A stretch of 64,000 nucleotides of DNA from Tubulanus polymorphus (Eukaryota; Nemertea; Palaeonemertea; Tubulaniformes; Tubulanidae). The stretch covers positions 22,028,650-22,092,649 of the forward strand of contig NC_134026.1 in assembly GCF_964204645.1 (NCBI RefSeq). The letters are read 5' to 3'. Positions 1 through 13,396 of the stretch are shown here, in pieces. The notes under the pieces were generated by a model. That model searched no databases. It was not told where the DNA came from and was given only the letters and a program-made list of their open reading frames with translations. The stretch's first letter is position 1; each line of letters opens with the position of its first letter. The translations under genes were made by a program, and so were the position numbers.

Positions 1-3000
1 TAGTTTTTATATTTCCCCTTAAGTTTTATGCCAGATGAGAACATCGAATAAATTTTCAAATCACGAGAAGGCAGCTTCAATTTGTTTTCAGATTTTTATC
101 ACCAATTATAAAAAAGGCAATTTGGAAATTTCAATGATATTTCGTCCGGATACCTGAAACTCCTCTCTAAATCAACCCGTGATTAGCAGCATACAGTAGA
201 TAACTTATCAGAAGAAAATTTTCAAACTGGAGAAAATGACATTCGATAAATATTTCATTTCTTGATGGGAAAATTACTCTTGGTTTTAAGAGTACATTTA
301 CGTCAATCGGTGTACTTTAAGAACAAAAAACCGACAGCTGCAGACCGGTGAAATAGAGAGAAATAAAAGCAGACAGTCGTATTTGGACATTTTATGCAAA
401 TAATCATACTGCTGAGAAGGAGGAAATTTTGCACTGAAATTCATCATAAACTAGACAGCTGCACAGACGAACATAGCAAGCTGAATCTGCGAGTGGTTTC
501 AGATATTATATATTCCAAGATCAAAAGTGCCGCAAGATGAACGGAAGCCAAACTATATATCTGTCATTGTTGACAGATTTTCAATCATATACGACTGGTC
601 TGTATTGATTCAGATGGATCCCGCTAATATCGGCATCAAAATTTTCCATTTAGAGAGTTAATTAACCGAGATATACACAACTGCAAATCTTCCAATCAAA
701 TATCACATATATATATATATCCTAATTCAGATTGAAGTGTATTTGGCACCACATTTTCCATATGAAAATGTCAATCCAACTCATATTCTAAGAATCCAAA
801 ATTAAGTACTTTTATGTGAAGACTTAAAAAAGGGGCTTCAATACAATAATGCATTTTGATAAAAAAAGAATATCAAATAACACTCCATTATACTCTTATA
901 CTCGGCGATGCTTATTAAACTTACTTAAGTAGATGTACTTTTAAATATCTTAAAAATTTATTCATCTTCGTCAATCAAGCAAAGAAAGTAGATAATTTTG
1001 TATGGATGGTTCCTCCAGAATTAGGACAGATGCTATGTCCTAAACTATTCGTTATATATGTCTGGACTCAACTATTCGTTTTATGTGTTGGTTGAACAGA
1101 CATTGTTCTGGCCAACGCAATTGAATTATCCGTAATCCATATTCGGATATTGCGTGTTCATTTTTCTTACAGACAGGGAAGGGCATGTGACCACGAAACA
1201 GTAACACGGAATCTCACAGCAAAATAAGAGATAAGATCATATTCAGTATTTATTATGTTTTAGACTTGTCATCACCCGAAGTATCAATTATCTATGGTTT
1301 CATAACAGATGCAACATAAATCTGCCCTTTACCTATAAATCAAATTCATGGAACTATTTGCCTTATCAATGGGCTTATATCTAATGCAAGTCGAACTGAG
1401 CTCTGAGTGAAATTAACTCATAGAATCATGATTTAATGATCAGTATAACGCACTGTTTAGAATGTTTCATCGGGACAAAATGCAATTTCATAAACTCAAG
1501 CCTGTACGTTCCTCATTCAATAACATTGTATTTATGGATTTGAAATATTTCATAATCTAATCGGTATGATAAACCTGTTCAAAACATGTATGCAGCGCAA
1601 AACTTCACTTTGCATATTTCTAAACCTATATCAATTTACATACTATTTGGTTTTTGAAAATTGTACGTTTAGAATAGACTCCTCTGTACCGAAGCATGAT
1701 TTCTCCCTACCAAAGCATACTTCTTAAAGCACTTTCAATATTTTCATAAATTCAGTTGATGAAAAACGAGTTATAGAAGCAGCGAAAGCACCACCCCATT
1801 ACCACCATTAGCTCGGAGCGGGACTGCCAATTCAGCCTGATTATGTCTTCTAGTGGTGACAAAGACATGGTTTTTTTCCAGCTTAAGTAGAAACCTAATA
1901 ACACTTATACCCACTGGACTACTTGTGCAGACATTTTATCAGAAATACCACACGTCCTGGGATATCATAAATGTTGCAAATGCAACACTGCTGTCAGGAG
2001 TCTAGAACAAGTATATACATCTTAAATCACGAAGATTTGTGCACGCGACACGTATATAACAAACTTTGTTGTGTCTTTAATAGCGAACTGATATGTACTT
2101 GCGGCCTAAAAAAAACTGAGATTTCAGAGTAAACCTTAAAATCGATTTCTTGACCAGCAACAACAACAATTGAATTAAACGCTTCGGGGCATTACACAAG
2201 AGAATATTTGATGAACATAGAAATTGTTAAAGAATTAAAACGTAGGAAACGTAAGACAAAACATTGCTGCGTGACAAGGCTTCACGCTGTTTTGTGGCAT
2301 TAAGTCCCAAGGGAAGAACATATTCTTGGGGAACTTCATTACAAATCAGCAAAACTACCACACAATTATTCATCTAGCCAATGTACATAGTGCCATTCTA
2401 CATACAGAATAACTTGTTTTTTCTATTAAAAAAAAAATAGTGGATTTGATTACGCTCGAAACTGCAATCAGCGAGACAATTGACAAACCATGTAATTTAC
2501 GAACTGCAATGGAAAATGCTGTAAACCCATATAGCAGCATAAGAGACGAGACTTGCCGCTTATGCTTGGATACAAATGATCATAATCTATCGCGCAAATT
2601 AATATCTAAAAAACCACGTGCTCTCCAAACATTTCCTGTACATTAAAACAAAACTACTATAATTGGCCATAAATATGATGGATCAAAATGGAGTTGGTAC
2701 TTCGATGTTATTCTGTCAACCTGACTTATTGACAGGCATGAGCTGCATCACAAGCTCGAGGCATACACAGCCTACGTTAAATCTTAAAATCAGTTTTATA
2801 CATACTTAAGGTTATTCCATTACATTTGACTTCATAAAGAACGTATGTATCAGAAGCGACATTTCAAATATTTCATATCAAGCGTTATTGGCTCTTGAAG
2901 AGAAACACTACAGAATATGACTTACAAGCATCATTGCATATATTGAAAACCATTCTAACATGTCTGGCTACGGAAAAACCGCAATTCCAGATGTCAGCTT

Positions 3001-3189
3001 CAAATTGTGTGTTATTGCATTAATGTATACCTACAGCTATAGGAAAACTGATAAAACAGTAATATAATGGTTTTTCTTTGGATTATGATCGATAAACATC
3101 AAGATGTGTAGATCTAATCAATGGTAGAATGATCCAAGCGAATTTAATCCAATACAAGGTGCTGATTAAACTTCCACTCTATGATGATA
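1..3189. other. non-coding, probable intron of PDE4-like gene
   Basis: AT-rich sequence with only short, scattered open frames and no splice-bounded coding block that I can defend on either strand. If the minus-strand PDE4 assignment is right, this is intron between the 4.0-kb first exon and a UCR1 exon beyond the left edge. I looked for the conserved UCR1 core (QRRESFLYRSDSD-like) on the minus strand and did not see it. Confidence 0.5.
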
Positions 3190-3403
3190 AAAGTGAAGTG
3201 GATCATTTCCGGTGCCAGTTGCAATTCAAACGCAATCTTTGTCTGGTGCTAAAATTAGGCTCGGGCCTGCTCAAGTTTTCAAGATATTCTTTTTTTATCA
3301 AAATGCATTATTGTTGTTTTTGGTCGGGCCAAACAGACTCGGGCCCATTTGGCACCCGTGTGAACAGTTGTTCCGGGCCAAATTTGCTCGTGTGATCGCG
3401 GCT
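3190..3403 (+). repeat. MITE-like element, 5'-truncated copy A
   Basis: Related to the complete element at 19218-19428 read in reverse complement. It starts in the shared internal block (AAGTGAAGTGGATCATTTCC) and ends with the family terminus CGTGTGATCGCGGCT at 3389-3403. Several 'cgggccaaatttgg' motifs typical of the family lie in between. The opposite terminus is absent, so the copy is truncated. The open frames crossing it have no protein character. Confidence 0.6.
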
Positions 3404-3522
3404 ATAATCTGGGAAGATATAGCATGTTTTCTAATTAATCACAACTCCATCATAAGGTCCGAAATCAAGCATAGTTCTCGGCACACACTGGCATCGACTC
3501 AAGTGATTCGGCCCTACGTAAT

Positions 3523-3830
3523 AGCCGCGTCACATGGAGACGATTTGGCCGAGGCCAAATTGGCACGGATCAGACCCGAGTCAAATTTGGCCTGTGCCTA
3601 ATTGGAGAATGGTTTTCATATGTAAACCACTCAATCTATACTAGACAATGTTTAAACAATGCAAAGTGAGTCACTTCTGGAACCTTGGCAATTCACATGC
3701 AATGATTTGTCCTGTGCTAAAATTTGGCTCTTCTAATGTTTCTATTCAAGAGCCAATTGGCCCAGCCTAAACAGGCGCAGGCCCATTTGGCACCCATGTG
3801 AACAGTTTTTCTGGAATAAATTTGGCAGCT
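3523..3830 (+). repeat. MITE-like element, copy B (long subtype)
   Basis: Starts with a mutated family terminus (AGCCGCGTCACATGGAGACG), followed by the conserved 'gatttggcc...ccaaattggcac' block and the 'cctaattggagaatggttttca' block. It shares an extra internal segment (aattcacatgcaatgatttg...) with the copy at 13153-13396 that the 211-bp copy at 19218 lacks. Both long copies end in 'aaatttgGCAGCT', without the terminal inverted repeat. This suggests a subtype that lost its 3' terminus before spreading, or a shared deletion. Confidence 0.55.
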
Positions 3831-4004
3831 TATGGAATGAGTTTGCACAGGTCTTATAGTATCAACAAGTGGCTGTTGGTCATCAATGATCATAAAATTT
3901 GTTAGCGGAAAAAAACATTGGATAAATTGTTGTATTTTTATCCGTTTACCTGGCATCAGAAAAGCAATCATATACCACAAGCAACATTTTCATCAAATAC
4001 TAAC

Positions 4005-4192
4005 CGTCTCTGTAAATAAGCCCCTGAAGATGGCCACGAGCGATGAGTGACTTTCAGCACTAAACGTCTCCGCAGAGTCGACTTGTCGCACGAATCGTTC
4101 GACATCGGGCGCATCATTTTGCGCGAGCCGTGCGACCACAGATGCCCGTTGAATTCGGTACCACCGCCGTCATGGTGCTTTTTGGACTCCAT
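4005..4192 (-). CDS. PDE4: PDE4-like phosphodiesterase, alternative long-form first exon (partial)
   Basis: N-terminal exon of a probable cAMP-specific 3',5'-cyclic phosphodiesterase 4 (dunce orthologue), which hydrolyses cAMP; in PDE4 genes this kind of exon sets isoform targeting. Reading from the ATG at 4192 on the minus strand gives 62 codons plus two bases, then a GT donor (ACG|GTTAGT) at 4004. The peptide holds HLW at about residues 17-19 and SWPSS near residue 53, and closes with RR at the splice site. From memory, vertebrate PDE4A/C/D long forms carry HLW, then SWPSS or SWPVS, then RR immediately before the UCR1 exon (F-D-V/L-x-N-G), joined in phase 2 as here. An in-frame upstream ATG at 4216 would add eight residues. 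Higher in the same frame the (GCA)n tract would read as poly-Ala, but no ATG precedes it. The rest of the protein lies off the left edge. The family call rests on short motifs plus phase. Confidence 0.6.
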
Positions 4193-4600
4193 TACGGCGG
4201 CGCCAACATTAACCATTAATACCTTCGTCCGGCTTGTTGAACGCGTGGTAGCAGCAGCAGCAGCAGCAGCAGTAGCAGCAGCAAACACAACAATAACGGT
4301 GACAATGACGCGAGAACTTTCAACGAACTAAAGAACGGTATTAACGAAATATACACTTTAATCCACGCAAGCGTTACAGTTCACAGTTAATCGTAGTTCC
4401 ACAGTTCGATGATCGCAGCTACCGAGATCCGTTCCGGTCGTACGTAACGGATGATGACAACATTTGAATCGCAGTTCGTCGGAGCACACGTAGTTGACAG
4501 CGTCAACGCAGCGTGCAGTTCCACGGCGGCGCGATAGCAAACGAGCGAGCGATGATATCAAACAATATTAACGATAAAGAGCCCCTACAACGGCTATGAT
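4193..4600 (-). promoter_or_regulatory. putative 5' UTR and promoter flank of PDE4 long-form exon
   Basis: Sequence upstream of the minus-strand ATG at 4192 is clearly richer in G+C and CpG than its surroundings, as expected around an alternative promoter. It includes the (GCA)n tract at 4251-4283, which would be 5' UTR. No TATA box or initiator could be assigned with confidence, and the transcription start is unknown. The call depends on the exon next to it being real. Confidence 0.3.
4251..4283. repeat. (GCA)11 trinucleotide repeat
   Basis: Eleven GCA units with one interruption (GTA). On the minus strand they lie upstream of the putative PDE4 start codon, in frame with it but without an ATG in front, so they are most likely untranslated. 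Confidence 0.9.
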
Positions 4601-5299
4601 GTACATATTGTAAACAAACCGTGCAACGAGTTAATATAGCGCGTCAATCACCGTTTTCATCATCGGTTCATCATCATCGCTGAACTGACTAGAATATTCA
4701 TCATTCTTTACCCGGATAGACATATCTACAGCCGATTCTATAAGTGACCACTACCGTAGACTATGACAGTGTTTGGCAATTAATACAACAACCGAGTCCT
4801 CTACACTGTTATAGGTTTAAGTCAATTTTTCAGTGATATGAATCAATGTAACTTGCTAAGCCAATTTAAATCGATGTGACCAGTTGACGAAGCCAACCAG
4901 TGTTGCTCTGATCAGTTAGATGGTCTCCCTTTACTCCAATGGTATCGTCGTCCGTACTTTTTATTTATCTAGTTGACTATAGCACGTAAATACAAGCGCC
5001 GTTATCGATCCGCGCGCGATTCCGTGAATGTTCTCGAGTAAAAAAATTTGCAAGCCAGTTAGGAAACGATAGGTCCTAATGAGCAGCAATTCATGCTTTG
5101 ATCCAGCGATGTGGCGCGTAAAGTGTACGACTGATACACTGTGTTGTAGTGTTGTGGTCTGAACGCTGTTGCAGACGGAATTTATCGAATAGCTGAACAA
5201 CTCCTCACAACTCTGACTGACAACTCTGTGACTGCTGCGATTAAGTCTACGCGGCAGCTCCTAGCAGATATACTAACATTGTCACGTAGAATTCGCGCG

Positions 5300-5566
5300 A
5301 TGTCTTTAAATCGACTAGAAATGATTAGTTCGCCGGATTTGGCAAAGTTTCATAAAAAAAACAAAAATCGGAGATTATTCTCCTTCGCATTCATGGCTGT
5401 GAGGCCTAGTTCGGTATACTCTCCAACGTTGATCGATGGCCTTCCGCATCGCGAATGTTTTCAGCCCGACGGAATTGATGCTCGAGATTATGAATGTATA
5501 AATCAGGTCGCAGTCGACAATTGGCCGCTTCACACATGTCTTACAAATGAATTGTATGTAAATTAA
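5300..5566 (+). CDS. hypothetical open frame, possible divergent exon
   Basis: An 88-codon frame begins at ATG 5300 (MSLNRLEMISSPDLAK...) and ends at a stop at 5566. It lies about 700 bp from the putative PDE4 promoter and points away from it. I recognise no domain. A GTATGT that could be a donor lies just before the stop. Frames of this length arise by chance several times in a window of this size, so it may be nothing. Confidence 0.18.
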   Translation: MSLNRLEMISSPDLAKFHKKNKNRRLFSFAFMAVRPSSVYSPTLIDGLPHRECFQPDGIDARDYECINQVAVDNWPLHTCLTNELYVN

Positions 5567-7189
5567 GCACATGTTACATCTGGGCGACATGTGCTCCGTC
5601 ATCGAAACCTGATGACAACTTCGATGACAACCGATCCACAACATCTGCTGTCGATGATGACAATCAGAAATAGTTCAATCGGTTTCGATCGATAGAGAAT
5701 TGAGGAGATAAATCTCAAAATATTGATGAATTTGATTTCACAGTCAGTGGCCGTACTTTGAGTATGCGCACTTTTTGAACATCCTCGCAGAGTGTAGCAG
5801 TCGATAAGAATATCGACCTCATTAATTCAGAAGCCTGACCGATGCTGAAAAGAGGAATGACCGCTACCGACACCACCACTTACACTCTTACATCACTCCA
5901 TGATATCCTCTAAGCTTTTCAGGAATGCAATCATAGGGTAATTTATGATATACACTAGATCAAAACAGATGACTTAAGTTCATTTCAAAAAGCAGATCAC
6001 TTTCACAAAAATCAAAGGGCCTGATAATAAGTTATTCAATTAATTGCTGCATACCCTACAATTTTGGCCTAATTCAATAGGTTGTCAAACCTTTAAGCCA
6101 CGGTGGGAATATGTGAAAGCTGAGTTCGGCAAATCCACTAGAAAAAGCATAATAGGAACATAAGCTTCAGATAATAATTAGACTTGTTCGCCTCATCAGC
6201 AAAACTACATGGTAAGCAGATCAAGCAAATGCGAGCCAGCATTGCTACGGATGTCGCGTCGATATTATACACGGAACCGAATTAAGGGGTCGGGGGGGGG
6301 GCAAGTCTCAGCTGCCTGTTTAAGGAAAATTCCAAACAGATACAATCAGGATAACGCCGAGCATATATACATATATACACACATGTACGTAATATAGACG
6401 ATGCGAGCTAGTCATTCATAATTGAGTTACATTCGTACGAGATAAATCTTCACTAAGCTACAAGCTCTTCTGGTTAATCTACTTCTGCGTTGGCGATACA
6501 TTCGCTCAACTGTGTACTCGACGTTAAATCAGAACCACCGGTGACAGGAGCGCGCCGCAGCCCCAAGGCCATCCGTCACAGCCATCTACGGGAAACCGCG
6601 CCGTCAATTATCATTTCGGCGTGAAATTTTTCACCGATTACACTTTTTTAAGACGCGGAATTACTAGCAAGGGATCAGGGCAGTTTTTCCCTGCTGTATG
6701 ACTGCAGTAAATCTCTGATAGGTCGAGACGATACACGAGCAAGAAATCCGACAATAATTTATCAGGCGACCGATGATGGCTATCAATCTAAGCTGAAACG
6801 TTGCTCAAAATATGCCCTCATTTATTTTCAAGGACTCTCCAACTTTTGCTATAATCATTGTGCAATTTCTCACATATTAATCTCTTATTCTTTAGATACC
6901 GCAGAAGAATCCACTAAATAATTCGACCCACTCGGATGACCATCCAATTCAAGTATTTGATAAAATATTTCTTTCAAGCCATATCTGAACGAAGTATATG
7001 TATACCATACCATCCAATTTGGATAAGACAGAAAAGTTTCCACTGACTCAAAAAAGGTTAAGATCACTCTGTAAACAGCGATCAAAGCAATCAGCATTAT
7101 GTGATCAGAATACAAATGCTATGAAAGAATCTTGTTGTTACATATAAACCTGGATCAAATGAGCGTAGAAAATTGGGGCTATTGCACCA

Positions 7190-7342
7190 CCCCCCCCCCC
7201 CCCCCCCACTTACTAAAGCCTAGCACACAGCAAGATATGAAAACAAAACAAAAGCTGTTTCCCTCCCTCCTCTCCCCCTCTCCCTCCCTCCCACTTTATC
7301 TCTCTCTCTTCCTCTCTCTTCCTCCCTCCCTCTCCCCCTCAT
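7190..7342. repeat. poly-C run followed by (CT/CCT)-rich polypyrimidine tract
   Basis: A run of about 18 C residues starts near 7190. After a 50-bp spacer, about 80 bp of almost pure pyrimidine follows (ccctccctcctctccccc-type). The asymmetric purine/pyrimidine strands could form triplex or i-motif structures. Any open frame here is an artefact of low complexity. Confidence 0.85.
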
Positions 7343-10300
7343 GACATATTTCTTGAAAAAAGTCTGAAAATAATTTCAGTTTGTGTTTCGGGTTTTCATG
7401 TCCTGCGCTAGTCCCAAGATGTCAGATGGTTTGACAAAGGATTTTACCCACTACCTATCTACTAAAATCGACAAACTATGCTCGGACAAGTAAGAAACCT
7501 TGAAACCGTTTTTTGAACATTCAAGCATGATCAATAACATCCTAGCAATAACGTGGCAGTAACCCGATCGGTCTACCCGTATACCACATGAATCTAATCG
7601 TAGTTTTATCGAGACAATTTTCACCGTTTATTAACGATCGAACATCAAAGATAATCACAATTAGACCCGAACAGCCCGAAGACAAAACTACACAGACAAA
7701 CAGAATCAATTCAACGCACTAATCAATTCGATTCCTTTTATCCCGCATAAGATTCTACAATAAAACGGTACTCCGACATAGACAATATACAAGTGCATTT
7801 CAGGAATCAATCCCAATATTCAGGGTGATTATGAATATCATGTATGTATCTTGAAGTATGACGTTGAAACTGAATAACTGCAGAATGGCACTTACGTCAG
7901 ACGTGTGATCAGAATAGCTCATGTTCGTCTTAAGAAACTAAAAGGATTCAATTAGGTTCTACCCGGAAAAGAAAAAGATGCAACACCGATTCGGAACTAT
8001 GATGTAAGGAGCATTGCTGATCTAATGGATGATGAGGATGATAAAGTGAAAAAAATTGAGAAGCGAGTAGAAAAACATTTCCATGTATTATCTGTATTAT
8101 AAGTAATCTGTGAAACGTAGATGAACAGCTGCATATTTCCTAAATTCATCTAAGGATATCTCATTAATCTTCAATTTCATCAAACTTTCAGGGGATCATA
8201 CCCCCTTTCACAGGAGACTTGAATTTCCTTTTGAAAACACTCACAAATTTCATATTCCAAAATTCAATAATGTATGTTAGTTAGGCTGAAAGGCTGTGTT
8301 TCTAATAAATAAGCCTTCATAGCATAAATCCATGCCATAACTGACTAAAACATTGCTAGAAATGTGCGGACCCAATCAAATTTGTTCCAGTGTAAGAATT
8401 AATCACAAATGAATTACAATTTCTAATTGGCTAATGCTGGATATTGTAAACCGGGTTTAAGCGGGTTAGCCAGGTTTTCTAGCGCAGCAGTCCCGTCAAT
8501 GCCATTAGTTAAAATTGATGAGCTCTCGGCTAGAATTCAGCGCCAAAATAGATATCCATCTTTCAGCGCTCAACCGGGTTCAAGGGATATATGTAAGTTC
8601 ATAGACGAGACACCTAATCGAACTGTATTATATCGACACCGCGATCCAATTACCGAAGTCACGTCTCGTTCTCAAATCTCTAATCCATATCATCGATCGA
8701 CTGAATTTTAAGACCCGGCGCGATCCCTCTCGAGCGCCGGAGACGTCACTCAATCTCAACCACCCAGCGCGTTCTCAATCCACGGAAAAACCTCCCAGCG
8801 CGCGCAGCCGCCCGAATTTCAATCCGCTTTAGAAACCGGAAAATAATCCGCACTTGTTATTATAGTGAGATGACAGGATAAGCACAAGTGTACACTTTTC
8901 AGAAACACTGAGAGTTTCTCTCTTCCGCTGAAAGCTTATTGCAATGAAGCCAATTTCATTTTTTTCTGTATCGATTATTTTCCTTTTGGCCATATTTTTT
9001 ATTAGTAGATGAAAAATTTGACTTTTTATTTTTTTTCCACCGCAACCCTTATTTCTAAGCATAGATATAGATATGATAAATAAAAATAAACATTTCTGAT
9101 CTTTTCCACAGCTACATCATCTTTTGACATCATACACAAAAAAATCACAGTGGACAATCATGGGCTGTGGCACATTGTGTTCTCTACATGGGCAGTCAAA
9201 GGCCAGTCCTTCGGCTACCTTTTTTTACAATGGCACCAGTGTTCTGGACTGGCCTCTTAGATATTGATTGATTTCCTATTCAATAGCCATACCATCATAA
9301 CCAAATAGAAAATGGGTTTCAAAAATTGACAATTCCAAGATTATATTGAATGGTGACTAGCTGCCAAAATTTTGTTGATATGGCAAAAAAATTAAGTTTT
9401 GAATATTTCTTAAATATCTTCTTTGATAAAGACACTTGAAAAAATACATTACACTTTTGACGCACCGCATAGGCAATGAGTTGAATTTGCTTATACATCA
9501 TAAATGCGTACATCATTAAATTGATTTGCTATCAATGCTGTCATCCTTCCCGTAATCTGAACTGCGAACCACTGAATCTCCATCTATCCGACATCAGTGA
9601 CAGCAGTGATCACCGGTGAACTCTTCATCACACGCATTTATCAAATAAATATGAAATGAGACAACGTCCCAGCTGACACTCAGACTCAAGTGTAGGCGTT
9701 TTCAACGATCAATGAACCGATTCATTAAATTAACAACTGCCATGAATCGATGAACAACCAACTGAACATGATTGCGAACTCCTAAATCTGAGAGAAACTG
9801 AAAAATCTATAAACACCAGATTCCTCGTTACTCGTAGTGTTGTGTAATCTAATCATTTGACAGTTGACAGTATAATGAGTTGAGAATCAGAGAAGTCTCA
9901 CAAGAAATATTCTTAGAGAACTTCATATAGTGTAAAATTCATCGACTTCCCCAGTGTTCCAAGCAAGGAGAGGAGACTGCAATTTTCAATCACGTAGACA
10001 ACGACTGTAAGCAGATTTTCAGCAGGGACATCTTTCCACAACCGATGAAAGTAAATGCACCACACCATTCAAGCTCTTCATTCCCTTTATCGTTATCATC
10101 ATAGACAATTCACTTTTTCCGATTTTAGTGTCAGCATTTCTGCATTTAATTTCAGATTGGGGTGTTTCGACTGAATGGCTAAATATCTTTTTGTCAACAA
10201 ATATCCAAATATCAGTATGCTATTCGTTCGGTGGATTTTTTATATGAAGACTTGTAGCTCTTTTGAACGATCAGAGATCTTAAATCATCACATATAACTA

Positions 10301-10861
10301 GCTAAACGGCTGACACCGGGAACAGATATAAAGACGAATTGAGAGATTGAACTGGATAGATCTTTTACAAGGAATATATGCGAACAATTCGCGATGTCAA
10401 AAACAGTAGAAAATCAAGTGATTAATTGCACTATGGGTTGATCATTCTCGTAAGGGATCGATTCGCATTGAGCAAGCATCAGTAATTTCCAGATCGAAGC
10501 AATATGCTAGGCAGCCAGTAAGTCAGCCAAGCCAGTGAAGAAGAAAAACAGCAAAGACAAACCCAAGAGATAAATTATGGCACCAAAGGGTTCCATTCGA
10601 TTTATTGATATATTCAGCAATGAACATCAAAAGGCTACGGCGTAATCATTTGACAATCAAAGCTTTCAGCTGAAACGAAAAAAATATCTGGCATCGTGTC
10701 AACATATTGTTGAATGGTGTCTCGTTACAAAAAACAAATCAGTAATGATGACATGGCATATCGCCTCAAACAACCTGCCAGAACAACAGCCAATATTCAT
10801 AACTCTATAACCCAATAATCAATCATTTCATAAAGGCGGGCGTAGGTCGGCCTTGCGATTC

Positions 10862-11050
10862 ACTGCGACTAGCAGTGACAATCGTACTAGCAATGCCAGT
10901 CGCAATACTACCAACAACGTTAGTCATAATACTACTAGCAATGCCAGTAACAATATTACCAATAATGTCAGTCACGTAAGTAATGCCAGTCACAAAACTA
11001 CTAGCAATGCCAGTTGCAAACTACTAGCATTGCCAGTCATAATGAGTGGC
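10862..11050. repeat. degenerate tandem repeat (unit about 21-30 bp)
   Basis: Repeated variants of 'actagcaatgccagtcacaatactac' occur at irregular spacing with many substitutions. The plus-strand frame reads as a low-complexity Ser/Asn/Thr string (NASNNITNNVSH-like). It has no upstream gene context, so a minisatellite is more likely than a protein. Confidence 0.7.
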
Positions 11051-13152
11051 ACATGTTCTACTTTCTGCAACGTCTCTCTCGATCGTAACCAACCTACGTC
11101 TGACACTAGCAACGTGATGATCGGGTATATCAAGGCTGACCTATGCCCAACTTAAGGAATTTAAATATTCGCAAACCCTACAACAATCAAACCCTTGAAC
11201 TTTTAAGAATAACTCTAAGAAAAGATCACAGAATCCCGGGTGCAGGTTCACTGTATGAACTGAATGAGAGGCAAAATTCTCCAAAATCATGACACGTGTA
11301 TATCATGATTATTGGCTTTGCCACAGAACTTCCATATACAAGCTTTTCCAAGATCACCGCTGGCCAGATGAATACTAGTTGCCTCGGGCACGTGCCATAT
11401 CAGTAGCAAACAATCTTGTACATCAGTATCTCAAGGATAAAAACACTGGATGCCAAAAGAGCAGCGCTAAGCCTCCACAAGGAAAATGATGACATTAGCT
11501 GGGCAGATGGGTTAAACAAAGCTTTACCAATAATGTAATCAGGACCGTAAATAATTAGTCATTTCTGATGGTTACCTCAGCCCCAATCTTTACGAGTTAC
11601 CACAAACAGTTCATCATTCACATCAACACTAACTACCAGGGGATGGTCCATATCGAAGACATCTGACTTTAATCTCTACGAATCTAGCGGATAGACAATA
11701 ATGGCGCTGGTTTAATGATTTTGCGATCTGAGAGCTAGTGACTGCACTCGTTGTACTGGTGGCATCAATTCTTTCTTTAAACCGCTTATGGCAGCAATGG
11801 TGATGATGGCGGTATCGATAACCAATGCCGTATATGCGTGTGTGAACTCATTCACCACCTACACCGCGTCCACGACAAATGTTATTTTTTGCAGTCGTCT
11901 CTTTTAAGAACACTGCTACGCGCAACAGGAAATTAAACCATTGAAAGGCGAGTACTTTACATTAGCTACGTCGGCGGCCTCTGCCAGCACGCCGTAGTTA
12001 ACACGCCTTGATGTCACGCGTAGCAATTGCTGATAATCATAACTACAGGTCATAAGCCACGATCACCCAGGTCAAGTTTACCCAGCTTGGACTTGAGTAA
12101 GATCTGAACTTCAAATTTACTTCATTTCGCTCCGCCTGATGTAGTAGAGTTCGCTGACTGTAACCTTTCCACTTGTTAAAAATTGCCAAGTCAAAAAAGA
12201 ACAGGGGACAACTTCAAGCGATTGGTGGTTTTGGTCGGTGATGATCGCGAGATATGCTCAGATCAAGGCAGATCAAGGCAACTGGCTCCAAGTCGTCGTC
12301 AAGTCCAAGTATGACCGAGCTAGCTTTAGACATTTGCTTCGATTATCGTAGCTAAAGAAAATGTAAAACTGTATTACTATGACGTACGTATGACTGTGCA
12401 CCGATAATCCATACTGTAAACATCAGTTACATTTTCTTCACCAGAGATGAAATGCATTTCGAACTGGAAGATGAGCTTCATTATGGATTAATCAATGCCA
12501 CTGACATTACACTTTAATACATGAAGTGACCTTTTATGGTTGGAAGTGAAAAAGCTGGGAAAAAGGAACATATATTAGGCATATACACAGCAAAATCTAA
12601 GATGTGAAATCTATATTCAACCATTCAGACCTTGGAGGCGAAGAGAGGCGATTTAATCGCAGAGCACTATTGGCACATGCCAAATGCACTGCAAACCATC
12701 GGTAAATCTAATATCCGCGCACGCTAAGAATATCGAACACGACATACACGTGACGCATGTAAGTCTACACTCATTGTTGCATAATTACTGTCATTTGAAA
12801 AATCATACGGACAGAAAAACTATACCCTTAACGAAACTCTGGCAGTGACAAGCACCTCGCTCGCGGGCAAACTGAAGCCCGCCGTAATTCGAAGTCAAAA
12901 TCTCATTCGCAACTCGAGGCGAAAGTATTATTTTCCAAGAATTTATGCCGATCCTCACTGGTAAATTCTAAACTGCCACTGACGGGAGAAACCGAGGCAG
13001 TATATCAGTAAAATGGAATCGACAAAAAAAAAATCGAAACTTCCATTTTATCGCCTGATTTTCCTTGCAATCAGCCGCATAGATTAATAGCATGGAAAGA
13101 ACCCGTGTGCTCACCATCACAGAATTCAATTACATCAAAGGCTGAGATAACC

Positions 13153-13396
13153 CGCAGACGATTGGGCCAAATTTGTACAGTCAAATTTTGCCTAATTAGA
13201 GAATTCGTTCACATGCAAACCACTCACTAGATGCTATACAATGCTTTAACGAAGCGAGGTGAATCTATTCAGGAACCTGTAGCAATTCACACACAATGAT
13301 TTGACCCTGTGCTAAAATTTAACTCGGGGCTGGTCATACCTTTTTGGTCGGGCCAAACAGGCACGGGCCCAATCATTCCCAGCTAAATTTGCAGCT
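13153..13396 (+). repeat. MITE-like element, copy C (long subtype)
   Basis: Shares with copy B the blocks 'gccaaatttg...gcctaattagagaa', 'caaaccactcac', 'gaacct...gcaattcacac', 'cggg-ccaaacaggc' and the end 'aaatttgcagct'. The left terminal repeat is eroded to 'cgcagacgattggg'. Confidence 0.55.

Larger units (their letters stand above)
4601..13152. other. intronic or intergenic DNA with simple repeats
   Basis: No gene is supportable apart from the weak frame at 5300-5566. The stretch holds a poly-C and pyrimidine tract at 7190-7340, a G-run at 6290-6300, a degenerate tandem repeat at 10862-11050, and a short GC-rich CpG patch near 8710-8820 containing GACGTCA at about 8743. That patch could be a regulatory element but lacks an adjoining exon. 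Under the PDE4 model this is intron between the 16-kb and 4-kb exons. Confidence 0.45.

Noticed and set aside
4358-4561. Minus-strand frame upstream of the PDE4 long-form ATG
   Set aside because: Falls in the CpG-rich promoter/5' UTR flank, with no link in frame to the exon.
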